From Zobellia russellii (GTDB lineage: Bacteria > Bacteroidota > Bacteroidia > Flavobacteriales > Flavobacteriaceae), in NCBI RefSeq assembly GCF_018728565.1, contig NZ_JACSOI010000001.1, positions 682,001 through 746,000 of the forward strand: a DNA stretch of 64,000 nt, written 5' to 3'. Position numbers and translations under genes: made by a program. Positions 46,198-55,095 of the stretch are shown one piece after another. Below the pieces are notes generated by a model, which was not told the DNA's origin, did not search any database, and saw nothing but the letters and a program-made list of their open reading frames with translations. The number at the start of each line of letters is the position of its first letter. Position 1 is the first letter of the stretch.

Positions 46198-47238
46198 ATG
46201 AAAAATACTACCCTACCTTACACTGATATTGAAGTCAGTAAAATTTGCCTTGGTACAATGACCTGGGGCAAACAGAACACAGAAGCGGAAGGCCATGAAC
46301 AGATGGATTATGCTCTAGAAAACGGTGTTAACTTCTTTGATACAGCTGAGTTGTATCCCGTTCCTGCACACCCGGACCGCCATTCTGCAACGGAAAAAAT
46401 AATTGGAACATGGTTCAAGAAAAATAGTAATCGTGATAAAGTTGTACTAGCTACAAAAATAGCCGGGAAAGCAGATTTTACAAAGTTTATCCGTACCACT
46501 GGTTTTTCGCCAGAAGCAATCCGTAGTGCCGTTGAAGGCAGTTTAGGTCGTCTTCAAACAGACTATATAGACCTTTATCAGTTGCATTGGCCAGAGAGAA
46601 ATACCAATTACTTCGGGAAGAGAGGATATAAACATGATATATCTGACCATTGGAAAGATAATATCCACCAAGTATTAGAAACCTTGCGCGATCTAATTCG
46701 TGAAGGAAAGATTAGACACGTAGGCATATCCAATGAGACACCTTGGGGAACTATGCGTTTTTTAACGGAAAGTAAAGTACATGCTAGTTTGCCCCGTGCA
46801 ATCACTATTCAGAATCCGTATAGTCTCCTGAACCGCCAATTTGAGGTTGGTCTTTCTGAAATTTCGTTACGTGAGAAAATAGGGCTGTTGGCATATTCTC
46901 CAATGGGTTTTGGAACGTTATCCGGAAAATATTTAGGTGGTATGAAGCCTGCAACGGGCAGAATTACTTTGTTCCCTAACTATAACAGATATAGTAGTGA
47001 CCCAGCAATTAAGGCTACGGAGAAGTATCATGACCTAGCTCAAAAGCACGGACTTTCTATGGCGCAAATGGCATTGGCTTTTGTTAACACAAGACCATTT
47101 GTAACAAGTACCATTATTGGAGCAACTTCAATGAAACAATTACAGGAAAATATTGAGAGTATAGACCTGAAGTTAAGTGATGAGGTGCTTGAGGGTATTG
47201 AAGCAATACACAATTCAATTCCTAATCCGGCACCATAA
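46198..47238 (+). CDS. tas: Tas-like NADP(H) aldo-keto reductase
   Basis: A 346-residue aldo-keto reductase, the same length as E. coli Tas. It starts MKNTTLPYTDIEVSKICLGTMTWG at 46198. The catalytic tetrad region (DTAELYP, with Asp and Tyr), Lys (ATKIAGK) and His (YQLHWPERNT) are visible. The NADPH-binding C-terminal end is TSTIIGATSMKQLQENI. Family members reduce aldehydes and ketones with NADPH. The physiological substrate is unknown. Confidence 0.9.
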   Translation: MKNTTLPYTDIEVSKICLGTMTWGKQNTEAEGHEQMDYALENGVNFFDTAELYPVPAHPDRHSATEKIIGTWFKKNSNRDKVVLATKIAGKADFTKFIRTTGFSPEAIRSAVEGSLGRLQTDYIDLYQLHWPERNTNYFGKRGYKHDISDHWKDNIHQVLETLRDLIREGKIRHVGISNETPWGTMRFLTESKVHASLPRAITIQNPYSLLNRQFEVGLSEISLREKIGLLAYSPMGFGTLSGKYLGGMKPATGRITLFPNYNRYSSDPAIKATEKYHDLAQKHGLSMAQMALAFVNTRPFVTSTIIGATSMKQLQENIESIDLKLSDEVLEGIEAIHNSIPNPAP

Positions 47239-47346
47239 ATGGGTTGTATGTTTTTTCTAAAGGTAGGTCTTGGACAGTTGATCGTAATTGTGGCAGTAAT
47301 CCTCATAATTTTGGTTACTGCCCGTATCCTTCGTGATAAGCGATAG
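47239..47346 (+). CDS. Candidate 35-residue membrane peptide
   Basis: The ATG follows the tas stop codon (TAA) without a gap. The peptide MGCMFFLKVGLGQLIVIVAV (first 20 residues) continues as ILIILVTARILRDKR. A strongly hydrophobic core with a basic tail fits a single-pass inner-membrane helix, as in small TatA-like or regulator peptides. Translation could be coupled to tas. A second ATG three codons on is an alternative start. No homologue is recognised. Confidence 0.42.
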   Translation: MGCMFFLKVGLGQLIVIVAVILIILVTARILRDKR

Positions 47347-47375
47347 GGCGCTGCTTTTTGTTTTAAATATATTCA

Positions 47376-48737
47376 TTATCCAAAAAGCGCACTGACCATA
47401 TCTTCTATTTTTGAAACTAGGTGTACTTCTATTTTTGTGTTTTTTAAGGTGATTTTATTGTTCTTGGAAACATAGATAGAGGTAAAACCAAGTTTCTCCG
47501 CTTCGGAAATACGCTGGTCTACACGCTGTACAGGCCTAATTTCCCCGGCAAGTCCTACTTCTGCGGCAAAACAAACCCCTTTTTCAATAGGGATGTCCTC
47601 ATTGCTGGATAAGATGGCGGCAATAACAGCTAGGTCAATAGCTGGGTCGTCTACGGAAATTCCTCCGGTAATGTTCAGGAAAACATCTTTTGCCCCAAGT
47701 TTAAAGCCTGCTCTTTTTTCTAAAACAGCTAAAAGCATATTAAGGCGTTTGGCATTGTAGCCTGTGGTAGAGCGTTGTGGAGTTCCGTATACTGCGGTGC
47801 TAACGAGGGCTTGTATTTCTATCATTAATGGCCGCATACCTTCTACAGTAGATGCAATGGCCGTTCCGCTTAGTCCTTCATCATTTTTGGAAATCAATAT
47901 TTCCGATGGGTTGTTCACTTGTCTGAGTCCGCCACCTAGCATTTCATAAATACCCAATTCCGCTGTTGAGCCAAAACGGTTTTTCAAGGCTCTAAGGATG
48001 CGGTAAACGTAATTTCTATCGCCTTCAAACTGCAGAACGGTGTCTACCATGTGCTCCAGAATCTTTGGACCGGCAATAGAACCATCTTTGGTAATATGAC
48101 CGATTAGGATAACGGGAGTATTGGTTTCTTTGGCAAATTTAATGAGTTCGGCGGTGCATTCGCGTACTTGGGATATGCTTCCAGCAGCCGATTCAATATA
48201 ATCGGAATGTAGGGTTTGAATAGAATCGATAACGACTATGTCCGGTTCTGTAGCCTCTATCTGCTTAAAAATATTTTGAGTCTTGGTTTCGGTAAGGATA
48301 AAACACGTTTCGCTATTGGGGTGAATTCTATCCGCCCGCATTTTAATTTGTTTTTGGCTTTCCTCCCCCGAAACGTAGAGTGTTTTATAGGGAAGTTTCA
48401 GTGCAATTTGTAAAAGCAATGTACTTTTACCTACGCCCGGTTCACCTCCTAATAAAACTAATGCGCCAGGTACCAGGCCGCCTCCCAATACACGGTTGAA
48501 TTCCAAGTCAAAAGTGTTTAGCCGAAGCTCCTTATCCGTACTAATTTCATTGACCCGTAATGGTTTTGCTATTTTTAAAACAGTTACGCTACTTGTCTTC
48601 CAACTTGACTTTTCTTCTTTCTGAATGACTTCTTCAACTACGGTGTTCCATTCTTTGCAGGCGGAACATTGTCCTACCCATTTGGCGTATTGGGTACCGC
48701 AATTCTGGCAGAAAAAAGCTGTTTTTGTTTTGGCCAT
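47376..48737 (-). CDS. radA: DNA repair protein RadA
   Basis: A RecA-like ATPase that moves branched recombination intermediates. The 453-residue protein begins with a C4 zinc finger (Cys10, 13, 24 and 27). The Walker A GGEPGVGKST lies near residue 97. The RadA signature KNRFG is near 250, and a Lon-protease-like C-terminal domain ends it. It lies 28 bases beyond the tiny ORF, convergent with the tas gene group. Confidence 0.96.
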   Translation of the reverse strand: MAKTKTAFFCQNCGTQYAKWVGQCSACKEWNTVVEEVIQKEEKSSWKTSSVTVLKIAKPLRVNEISTDKELRLNTFDLEFNRVLGGGLVPGALVLLGGEPGVGKSTLLLQIALKLPYKTLYVSGEESQKQIKMRADRIHPNSETCFILTETKTQNIFKQIEATEPDIVVIDSIQTLHSDYIESAAGSISQVRECTAELIKFAKETNTPVILIGHITKDGSIAGPKILEHMVDTVLQFEGDRNYVYRILRALKNRFGSTAELGIYEMLGGGLRQVNNPSEILISKNDEGLSGTAIASTVEGMRPLMIEIQALVSTAVYGTPQRSTTGYNAKRLNMLLAVLEKRAGFKLGAKDVFLNITGGISVDDPAIDLAVIAAILSSNEDIPIEKGVCFAAEVGLAGEIRPVQRVDQRISEAEKLGFTSIYVSKNNKITLKNTKIEVHLVSKIEDMVSALFG

Positions 48738-48804
48738 CCTTAAATTTTAAGTAGACCTTAAAGGTAAAACTTTGTTTGGTATTTTATGAATTGTAGCTTA
48801 AGGA

Positions 48805-49947
48805 TTAATATCCAAAATCAGCTTTCAAAGCATCAATTTTTTCTAAAGCCATCTCTTTGGTAAGAAAATCTATTTCATCCATAGCAAAAGCTTTTTCAAA
48901 AGTTTTAAAAGCTTTTTTGGGTTCGCCCAATTGCTCATAGTATTCGCCTTCAAAATAAAAGCCCATCATCGTATCCGGAAACTCTTTTTTACAAAGTTCG
49001 GCAAGGGGTTTTAAAGATTCTGTGTCTTCCTTTTTACGGCATGCGGCGTATATAGCCATGATGTCATTAAGGTCTACGGTTTTTTTGAACCCGAACAAAT
49101 CCTCTATACTTTGGTATTTGGTTTCTAAATATTGAAAAGCAGGTTCTTCGGATGTCAATATCTGTGTTTTGTACTCTTTAGGGCTAATGGGTTTAAACAT
49201 GCCAAAAATGTTGTCAAAGGCCTTTCCTAGCCCGTAAGTAGCTATTGAAATATGGTCGGCACCGTCATATTGTAAAAAATTGTAATGAAGAGATTCTTTA
49301 TCAATTGCCTTAATAGCTTTGTCCATCTGTAGAACCCGTGGTGTATTCTTGTTTTTTTCGGACTCCATTATTAACTGATAGAAAATCTGCTTATCAAACG
49401 CGGCCAGACGTGTAGGTACCCTTGTTTCCATTTCTGGGGCCAAATCCGGAGATATATTTATGTATGCGTTAAAAAGTGAATTTTCTTTAAAGAGCCAATA
49501 GTTGGTAAAGTTGGCCGTAATATCATAACCTACAATCATTTTAAACGGGGCGGTGCTGTAATTGAGGTCTAGGTAGGGTATGATTTCCATCCCTAAAAAC
49601 TCAAAGAATTTTTTTGCTTTTTCGGAGGGAAGACCTGAATCTGGCTCAAAAGCGCAATCGTCAAAACGGATGCTCTTTTTACTCTGCTCTATACCCACTA
49701 CAATGCTAGCGGGCATACCATGAAACTTATGATAAAATTTGGCGTTGGCCACTACTTGGTCAAACAGGTATTCGCCGTCAAGAACAACGATTAAGGGGTA
49801 CTTTTTTTCTTCATCATAGTCTTCTGGAAAATAGTATTTTACATCGCGCCGCTCTTGCAGTTTAAACGATTCAAAAATTTCCTGTGTGACTTGTGCGTTC
49901 AGACTAACGCATAGCAGGCATGCAAAAAAAGTGAGTTTGCGTAACAT
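48805..49947 (-). CDS. Esterase-fold protein with TPR tail, nucleophile missing
   Basis: A 380-residue exported protein (signal to about residue 18, LNAQ). Residues about 30-260 look like the IroE/Fes-type alpha/beta hydrolase (YPLIVVLDGEYLFDQV and IVGYDITANFT). The nucleophile elbow, normally GxSxG, reads G-Y-Asp142-I-T, so the Ser is replaced by Asp. The His (GADHISIATYG) remains. A TPR-like tail follows (MGFYFEGEYYEQLGEPKKAF). Either catalysis is lost and the protein binds ligand or partner, or Asp is the nucleophile. No other esterase is in the cluster. Confidence 0.8.
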   Translation of the reverse strand: MLRKLTFFACLLCVSLNAQVTQEIFESFKLQERRDVKYYFPEDYDEEKKYPLIVVLDGEYLFDQVVANAKFYHKFHGMPASIVVGIEQSKKSIRFDDCAFEPDSGLPSEKAKKFFEFLGMEIIPYLDLNYSTAPFKMIVGYDITANFTNYWLFKENSLFNAYINISPDLAPEMETRVPTRLAAFDKQIFYQLIMESEKNKNTPRVLQMDKAIKAIDKESLHYNFLQYDGADHISIATYGLGKAFDNIFGMFKPISPKEYKTQILTSEEPAFQYLETKYQSIEDLFGFKKTVDLNDIMAIYAACRKKEDTESLKPLAELCKKEFPDTMMGFYFEGEYYEQLGEPKKAFKTFEKAFAMDEIDFLTKEMALEKIDALKADFGY

Positions 49948-49974
49948 GGTTCAGTTTTTGGGTACAACAAAACC

Positions 49975-50940
49975 TTATCGGTTTCTGTTGAATAACGGTA
50001 ATACCAGAAAAGATATTGCCCCAAAAACAACGATCATGAGAGTTTGTGCAATCCACATAATCCACCCAAAGGCATCACCGGAAACTGCGCTAATGCCAAA
50101 AATGGCCAAAGCACTGCTTACTGCAATAGGATAGAGGCCTATGCCGCCATTGGTAGCAGTCATTGCAAAAGACCCTGCTACAAAGGCAACCATAAGTTCA
50201 CTAAGAGATAGGTGAATGGTTTCCGGCACGGTAAATTTTATGACCCAAAGCATAGCAATATAACAACCCCAAATAAAGAGGGTGTGTATCACAAAAGCCC
50301 ATTTTCTTTTCATTTTAAAGATGCTAAAAACGCCCTCCATGAGCCCTTTTACGAATCCTTTGATTTTCACGGCCAGTGTATGCGTAGATTTTTTAATGAA
50401 GAAAAAGAAAAATATGAGTCCAATGACACCTGCACCCATTAAAAGCAATAAGCTTTTTAAGTTAAAACCCCTGTCCTGCAAAAAGCCCAAGATACTATCG
50501 GTCTGTAAAATTAATGTAAGACCAATAAGGAAAAGAAGCATGATTACATCAATAACCCGCTCCGTTACAATAGTGCCAAATCCTTTTTCAAAAGGAACGT
50601 CTTCATAGGTTGTTAAGGCGGTAGCCCTAAGAATTTCACCTGTTCTGGGAATACCCAGATTGGCAAAATAGGCCATTAAAATAATAAACACATTATTTAT
50701 AATCTTAGGCTTGTATCCTAACGGTTCTAACAAATAGTTCCAGCGTACAGCCCGTGAAATATGGCCAAGAATGCCAAGTATAATGGATATGCTTACCCAA
50801 AAAAGGTCGGCTTCTTTTACGTAAAATAAAATTTGTGTCCTGTCTTCCGGTGAGGTCTTGTAGTAAGAGTACCAAACTAAAAAAACTCCCAAGGCTATTG
50901 GGAGTACAGTTTTTAGTATCTTTTTAAGTTTTTCGTTCAA
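49975..50940 (-). CDS. Flippase-like YbhN/UPF0104 membrane protein
   Basis: A 321-residue polytopic protein with seven or eight hydrophobic segments. It belongs to the lysylphosphatidylglycerol synthase transmembrane / AglD-like (LPG_synthase_TM) family, seen from HISRAVRWNYLLEPLGYKPKII, YFANLGIPRTGEILRATALT and TERVIDVIM. Related domains flip or synthesise lipid-linked molecules in the inner membrane. It ends 2 bases before panD, so it is likely in a panC-panD unit, although the function seems unrelated. Confidence 0.88.
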   Translation of the reverse strand: MNEKLKKILKTVLPIALGVFLVWYSYYKTSPEDRTQILFYVKEADLFWVSISIILGILGHISRAVRWNYLLEPLGYKPKIINNVFIILMAYFANLGIPRTGEILRATALTTYEDVPFEKGFGTIVTERVIDVIMLLFLIGLTLILQTDSILGFLQDRGFNLKSLLLLMGAGVIGLIFFFFFIKKSTHTLAVKIKGFVKGLMEGVFSIFKMKRKWAFVIHTLFIWGCYIAMLWVIKFTVPETIHLSLSELMVAFVAGSFAMTATNGGIGLYPIAVSSALAIFGISAVSGDAFGWIMWIAQTLMIVVFGAISFLVLPLFNRNR

Positions 50941-50942
50941 GT

Positions 50943-51293
50943 TTACTTCAACAAATTTGTGCCCTCATCAGGAAAAACCAATGCGGGGTTAAACTTCTTA
51001 GCTTCTTCAATATCCATTCTGCCGTAGGTAATAAGGATTAAAATATCACCTACTGCAACTTTTCTTGCCGCGGCACCGTTTAGTGTAATTTCTCCACTAT
51101 TTCTTGGTCCTGGAATGGCATAGGTTTCTAACCTTTCGCCGTTATTATTGTTTACAATTTGTACTTTTTCGCCTCTAATGATATTGGCTGCATCCATTAA
51201 ATCTTCATCAATAGTAATGCTGCCAATATAATTTAAATCGGCGCCAGTGACTTTTACACGGTGAATCTTGGATTTTACAACTTCTATTTGCAT
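50943..51293 (-). CDS. panD: Aspartate 1-decarboxylase
   Basis: Converts aspartate to beta-alanine for pantothenate synthesis. The 116-residue pro-enzyme self-cleaves between Gly24 and Ser25 (NYIGSITID) to make the pyruvoyl group. The length and the [20 protein letters not shown] block match the family. It follows panC with a 17-base gap and precedes the flippase-like gene. Confidence 0.96.
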   Translation of the reverse strand: MQIEVVKSKIHRVKVTGADLNYIGSITIDEDLMDAANIIRGEKVQIVNNNNGERLETYAIPGPRNSGEITLNGAAARKVAVGDILILITYGRMDIEEAKKFNPALVFPDEGTNLLK

Positions 51294-51310
51294 CTGACAA
51301 AGGTAATTAA

Positions 51311-52153
51311 TTATAAGGCAATATTATCTATTAGTCTAACGCGCTCGGCATAAACGGCAATAAACGCCCTATATTTTAGGTTTTCTTTTTTTGTTGTGAT
51401 CGGGCCTAAAGTTTCCGTATCTGTTATTTCAAAATATTCTAACTCTAAATCTAACTGTTCGTTAAATTGTCCTTTAACCCAATCCTTTACATAATCTGCA
51501 CTTTTCGTGCCAAATTTTTCTTTGGCAGTTAATAACGTTCTGTAGATGAATGCAGCTTTTTGTCGTAATTGGGGCGATAACCTTTCATTCCTGGAGCTCA
51601 TGGCAAGACCGTGGGCTTCCCTAACAATTGGGCAACCTATAACCTCAACCGGAATTTCTTTTTGTTTTACAAGTTTTCTTATGATTTGTAGCTGTTGAAA
51701 GTCTTTTTCGCCAAAGTAAGCCTTGTCCGGTTTTACAAGTAAAAGTAGCGCTTCAACAATAGTACCTACTCCATTAAAATGATCATCTCTAAATGCACCT
51801 TCCATTACGGTGTCCAAACCTTCAAAATTATATTTTTTGGCTTCTATTTGGTTGTCGTAGACTTCACTTGCAGAAGGTGAAAAGACTAAAATATCTTCCG
51901 AAATTTTCGATAAGAGGTCTAAATCGGCGTCAAAAGTATGGGGATATTTGGCCAAATCTTCTTTATTGTCAAACTGAGTGGGATTGACAAATATGCTTAC
52001 CACGACGATGTTATTTTCGTTAACCGCTTTTTGAACTAGAGAGGCATGCCCCGTATGGAGTGCGCCCATAGTGGGTACGAGTCCTAAAGTGTTTGTTTTA
52101 GGCCGGTTTAAAATGTGGTCTAAGAGTTCTTTTTTAGTTTTGAATACCAGCAT
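51311..52153 (-). CDS. panC: Pantothenate synthetase
   Basis: Joins pantoate and beta-alanine with ATP. The 280-residue protein has the ATP-binding [16 protein letters not shown], the [10 protein letters not shown] region and the KMSKS-like SSRNERL motif near residue 185. It is divergent from the GT5-like gene, with the promoters of both in the 108-base gap. Confidence 0.97.
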   Translation of the reverse strand: MLVFKTKKELLDHILNRPKTNTLGLVPTMGALHTGHASLVQKAVNENNIVVVSIFVNPTQFDNKEDLAKYPHTFDADLDLLSKISEDILVFSPSASEVYDNQIEAKKYNFEGLDTVMEGAFRDDHFNGVGTIVEALLLLVKPDKAYFGEKDFQQLQIIRKLVKQKEIPVEVIGCPIVREAHGLAMSSRNERLSPQLRQKAAFIYRTLLTAKEKFGTKSADYVKDWVKGQFNEQLDLELEYFEITDTETLGPITTKKENLKYRAFIAVYAERVRLIDNIAL

Positions 52154-52173
52154 AGGTTTGGTTTAAAAGCGAG

Positions 52174-52181
52174 CAAACTTA
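52174..52181 (-). promoter_or_regulatory. -7 promoter box of panC
   Basis: Minus-strand TAAGTTTG, exact match to TAnnTTTG, 20 bases before the panC start. Confidence 0.45.
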
Positions 52182-52212
52182 CTATAATTACGGCTAATCT
52201 GTAGAATTTTTG

Positions 52213-52220
52213 TAATTTTG
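52213..52220 (+). promoter_or_regulatory. -7 promoter box of GT5-like gene
   Basis: TAATTTTG, an exact match, 42 bases before the start at 52262. Confidence 0.5.
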
Positions 52221-52261
52221 CAGCCACGTTGCACCAAATACACACAAAAAACATTGCATAT

Positions 52262-53071
52262 ATGAATGGTAAAAAGATATTGTTCGTATCCTCGGAGTTA
52301 GTGCCCTATCTTCCGCAGAACGAAGTTTCCCTAATGTCTTATGAAACTCCTAGGATGGTTAACAGCAATGGTGGCCAAATTCGGATTTTTATGCCCAGGT
52401 ATGGCAATATCAACGAGCGTAGACATCAGCTTCATGAAGTTATACGTTTGTCCGGTATGAATTTAGTTATTAACGACATGGATATGCCGCTAATCATTAA
52501 GGTGGCTTCTATACCTCGTGAGCGAATTCAGGTGTATTTCATAGACAATGATGAGTACTTTAAGCGTAAGGCTACTTTTGCGGATGCTGATGGGAATTTA
52601 TTTCCGGACAATGACCAGAGAGCCATATTTTTTGCTAAAGGTGTTGTTGAGACCGTTAAGAAATTGAACTGGTCTCCAGATATTATACATGTTCATGGTT
52701 GGATGGCGTCTTTATTGCCATTGTACCTGAAGAAATACTATGCGGACGAACCCTTGTTCGATACCAGTAAAATCGTAACCTCTGTTTACGGTAAGTCTTT
52801 TGAAGGCGAACTGGATTCTGAAATGATAAAGAAGGTGGCTTTTGATGGTATTTCAGAAGATAGTATTGAAGCACTTAAAACTCCTACCTATAATAATTTG
52901 TTAAAGATAGCCGTAGATCATTCTGATGCGGTTATTTTAGCAGCGGAAGAAATTCCGGAAGATTTACAAAGTCACATATCCAACCTTGAAAAACCTGTGT
53001 TGCCGTATGTTTCCTTACAAGAATTTGAGGAAGCGTATGCCAATTTTTATAACACTGAAGTTTTAAAATAG
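52262..53071 (+). CDS. Half-length GT5 (glycogen-synthase-like) protein
   Basis: A 269-residue protein matching only the N-terminal starch-synthase catalytic half of GT5 (KKILFVSSELVPYL, IRIFMPRYGNINERRHQLHEVIR, WSPDIIHVHGWMASLLPLY). The C-terminal GT-B domain is absent. The KTGGL segment with the ADP-glucose Lys is replaced (LPQNEVSL). It is therefore unlikely to be a working glycogen synthase. It is followed 5 bases later by a DUF4270 lipoprotein gene and, further on, by glmS. A link to envelope polysaccharide is an inference from this. Confidence 0.82.
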   Translation: MNGKKILFVSSELVPYLPQNEVSLMSYETPRMVNSNGGQIRIFMPRYGNINERRHQLHEVIRLSGMNLVINDMDMPLIIKVASIPRERIQVYFIDNDEYFKRKATFADADGNLFPDNDQRAIFFAKGVVETVKKLNWSPDIIHVHGWMASLLPLYLKKYYADEPLFDTSKIVTSVYGKSFEGELDSEMIKKVAFDGISEDSIEALKTPTYNNLLKIAVDHSDAVILAAEEIPEDLQSHISNLEKPVLPYVSLQEFEEAYANFYNTEVLK

Positions 53072-53076
53072 CCCGA

Positions 53077-54906
53077 ATGATTTTTTTGAACAGATTAAAG
53101 CTCCCTGCTCTTGCAGTAATAGTATTGGTTACCATCTTTACGTCTTGTGAAGAAGACTTGACAACCATTGGTTCTGGCGTAGTTGGTGGAGAGCCGTTCA
53201 AAAATAATAAGGCCGTCTTTGATGTCTTTGCCTATAATAAAAAGGTGAAGGCCGTATCTACGAATAGATTGCCAATTTATCAATTGGGCATTTATGATGA
53301 TCCACTTTATGGTAAAACCGAAGCACAGGTAACCACTCAGGTCTTGTTGCCTAGTGGTGCGCCTACTTTTGGCACGTATAGTCAGGAGCAGGAAGATACA
53401 GAAAACACTAGTGTGCCGGCACAGATTCAAGAAAATGAAACTGTAGAGTCTGTTTATTTGTACATCCCATTTTTAACAAATCCATCAGGTGATGCCGATT
53501 TGGATGGCGTTATAGATGAACTGGATAAGGATCCGTTAGACCCCAATAGTGATACTGATGGCGGAGGACTTTTGGATAATCAGGAGAAAACAAAAGGGTC
53601 TAACCCTCTTGATAGTACGGATGATACGGATGACGCAAATTTTGTAAGGGATCAGTTCGCCAAGACTTTTGATTTGGATAGTATTTATGTTGATGGTCGT
53701 TTATATCGTGAAGGAGACAATCCATCCTTTAATTTAAAAGTACAGCGGTCCACTTATTTTTTACGTGATCTTGATCCTTCAGCCAATTTTCAAGAGGCCC
53801 AAGAATACTATTCAAGTCAGGAATTTGCGCCCACTTTTGTTGATGAGGTATTGTATGATAGCGAGGCAAGTTCTGAAGAAATTGTAATTAGCAGAGATCA
53901 GATACCTGTGCCTAAAAGAGATGATGTTTCTACTGAAGATGTTGATGAGTCTACCCAATTCAACTATTTGGCACCTGGAATTCGAGTAGCTTTGGACAAA
54001 GACTTTTTTCAGGAGAATATTTTGGATAAGGAGGGTTCTACAGAACTTGAAAGTCAAGCAAATTTTAAAGAGTTTTTGCGCGGATTGCATTTTTCTCTCT
54101 CATCGGGAGGTAATGATGTCATGTTTTTGTTCGATATAAAATCGGCAAACATCACCATTACATATAATTATGATACTGCAGATTCTGCCGGTGCAGTTAC
54201 AGAGCAAGCAGGACAAAAGGATGTAGTGTTGAGTTTTGTAAGGGATTCGTTTAGTTCGCAAGGTCAATTTTTGGGTACAGATGGTAATGCCGTAAATACA
54301 TTTATTAATGAAGCCTATCCTTCCGAGATAACGGATAACTTGGATACAGGTGAAAATGCAGCAAAAATCTATTTAAAAGGAGGGGCAGGTGCTTTTGCTG
54401 AAGTTAAATTGTTTGATGAAGCAAATAGTAGAGAAGCACTTAACGAGATAAAATCCAATAATTGGATTATCAACAATGCCAATCTTGTATTTTATGTTGC
54501 CAATGATAATTTAGGTGCTGAGCCACAACGCCTTTATCTATACAATTCGGAAACGAATACCATATTACCGCTATCAACAAGTGATGCGGATGGTAGGTCT
54601 AACGAGTATGGAGGAATAATAGAAACTGATAGCGATGGTAAAGGTGTTAAATACAGTGTTAACATAACAACGTATATCAATAGCCTTATCGTTAATAATG
54701 AAGATAATGTAAATTTGGGTCTTACCACTACGCCCAATTTATTTCTTAATACTGTGGGAAATGCTATGTTGGAGAATGGAGAAGAACAACAATTGCCCAT
54801 AGCCAATACAGTTTCACCTTTAGGTACTGTCCTTTATGGTAGTGCTGATGGGGCGGAAGATGATAAGAAACTCAAGCTTGAAATTTTCTATACCGAAACC
54901 AACTAA
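53077..54906 (+). CDS. DUF4270 lipoprotein with calcium-binding insert
   Basis: A 609-residue lipoprotein (lipobox FTSC, Cys24). It has the DUF4270 start (EEDLTTIGSGVVGGEPF) and the family's IYQLGIYDDPLYGKTEAQV. A thrombospondin-type-3-like insert at about 139-186 (DADLDGVIDELDKDPLDPNSDTDGGGLLDNQE, read in two parts) has acidic DxDxDG loops that should bind calcium. The family is common in Bacteroidota and of unknown function. The 5-base spacing indicates an operon with the GT5-like gene. Confidence 0.87.
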   Translation: MIFLNRLKLPALAVIVLVTIFTSCEEDLTTIGSGVVGGEPFKNNKAVFDVFAYNKKVKAVSTNRLPIYQLGIYDDPLYGKTEAQVTTQVLLPSGAPTFGTYSQEQEDTENTSVPAQIQENETVESVYLYIPFLTNPSGDADLDGVIDELDKDPLDPNSDTDGGGLLDNQEKTKGSNPLDSTDDTDDANFVRDQFAKTFDLDSIYVDGRLYREGDNPSFNLKVQRSTYFLRDLDPSANFQEAQEYYSSQEFAPTFVDEVLYDSEASSEEIVISRDQIPVPKRDDVSTEDVDESTQFNYLAPGIRVALDKDFFQENILDKEGSTELESQANFKEFLRGLHFSLSSGGNDVMFLFDIKSANITITYNYDTADSAGAVTEQAGQKDVVLSFVRDSFSSQGQFLGTDGNAVNTFINEAYPSEITDNLDTGENAAKIYLKGGAGAFAEVKLFDEANSREALNEIKSNNWIINNANLVFYVANDNLGAEPQRLYLYNSETNTILPLSTSDADGRSNEYGGIIETDSDGKGVKYSVNITTYINSLIVNNEDNVNLGLTTTPNLFLNTVGNAMLENGEEQQLPIANTVSPLGTVLYGSADGAEDDKKLKLEIFYTETN

Positions 54907-55044
54907 GTTTATACAAAACAACTACTCTAATTTTTAGTAATGTAAGTTTTATACTAGCAGATGTTCAGATTGGCCTTACTTATACCAATTAACGATATTT
55001 TTCGTTTTATAAGTGTGTTTTAAGGGCATTTGGCTAGCTTCTAG

Positions 55045-55052
55045 TACATTTG
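55045..55052 (+). promoter_or_regulatory. -7 promoter box of glmS
   Basis: TACATTTG, an exact match, 43 bases before the glmS ATG. No glmS ribozyme-like fold was recognised in the 189-base leader region. Confidence 0.5.
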
Positions 55053-55095
55053 TGATGAATATTTATTTTCCCCAACTTAAATTAACATATACAGT

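Noticed and set aside
54907-55095. glmS ribozyme upstream of glmS
   Set aside because: The ribozyme is mostly known from Firmicutes and no matching core could be seen in the 189-base region.
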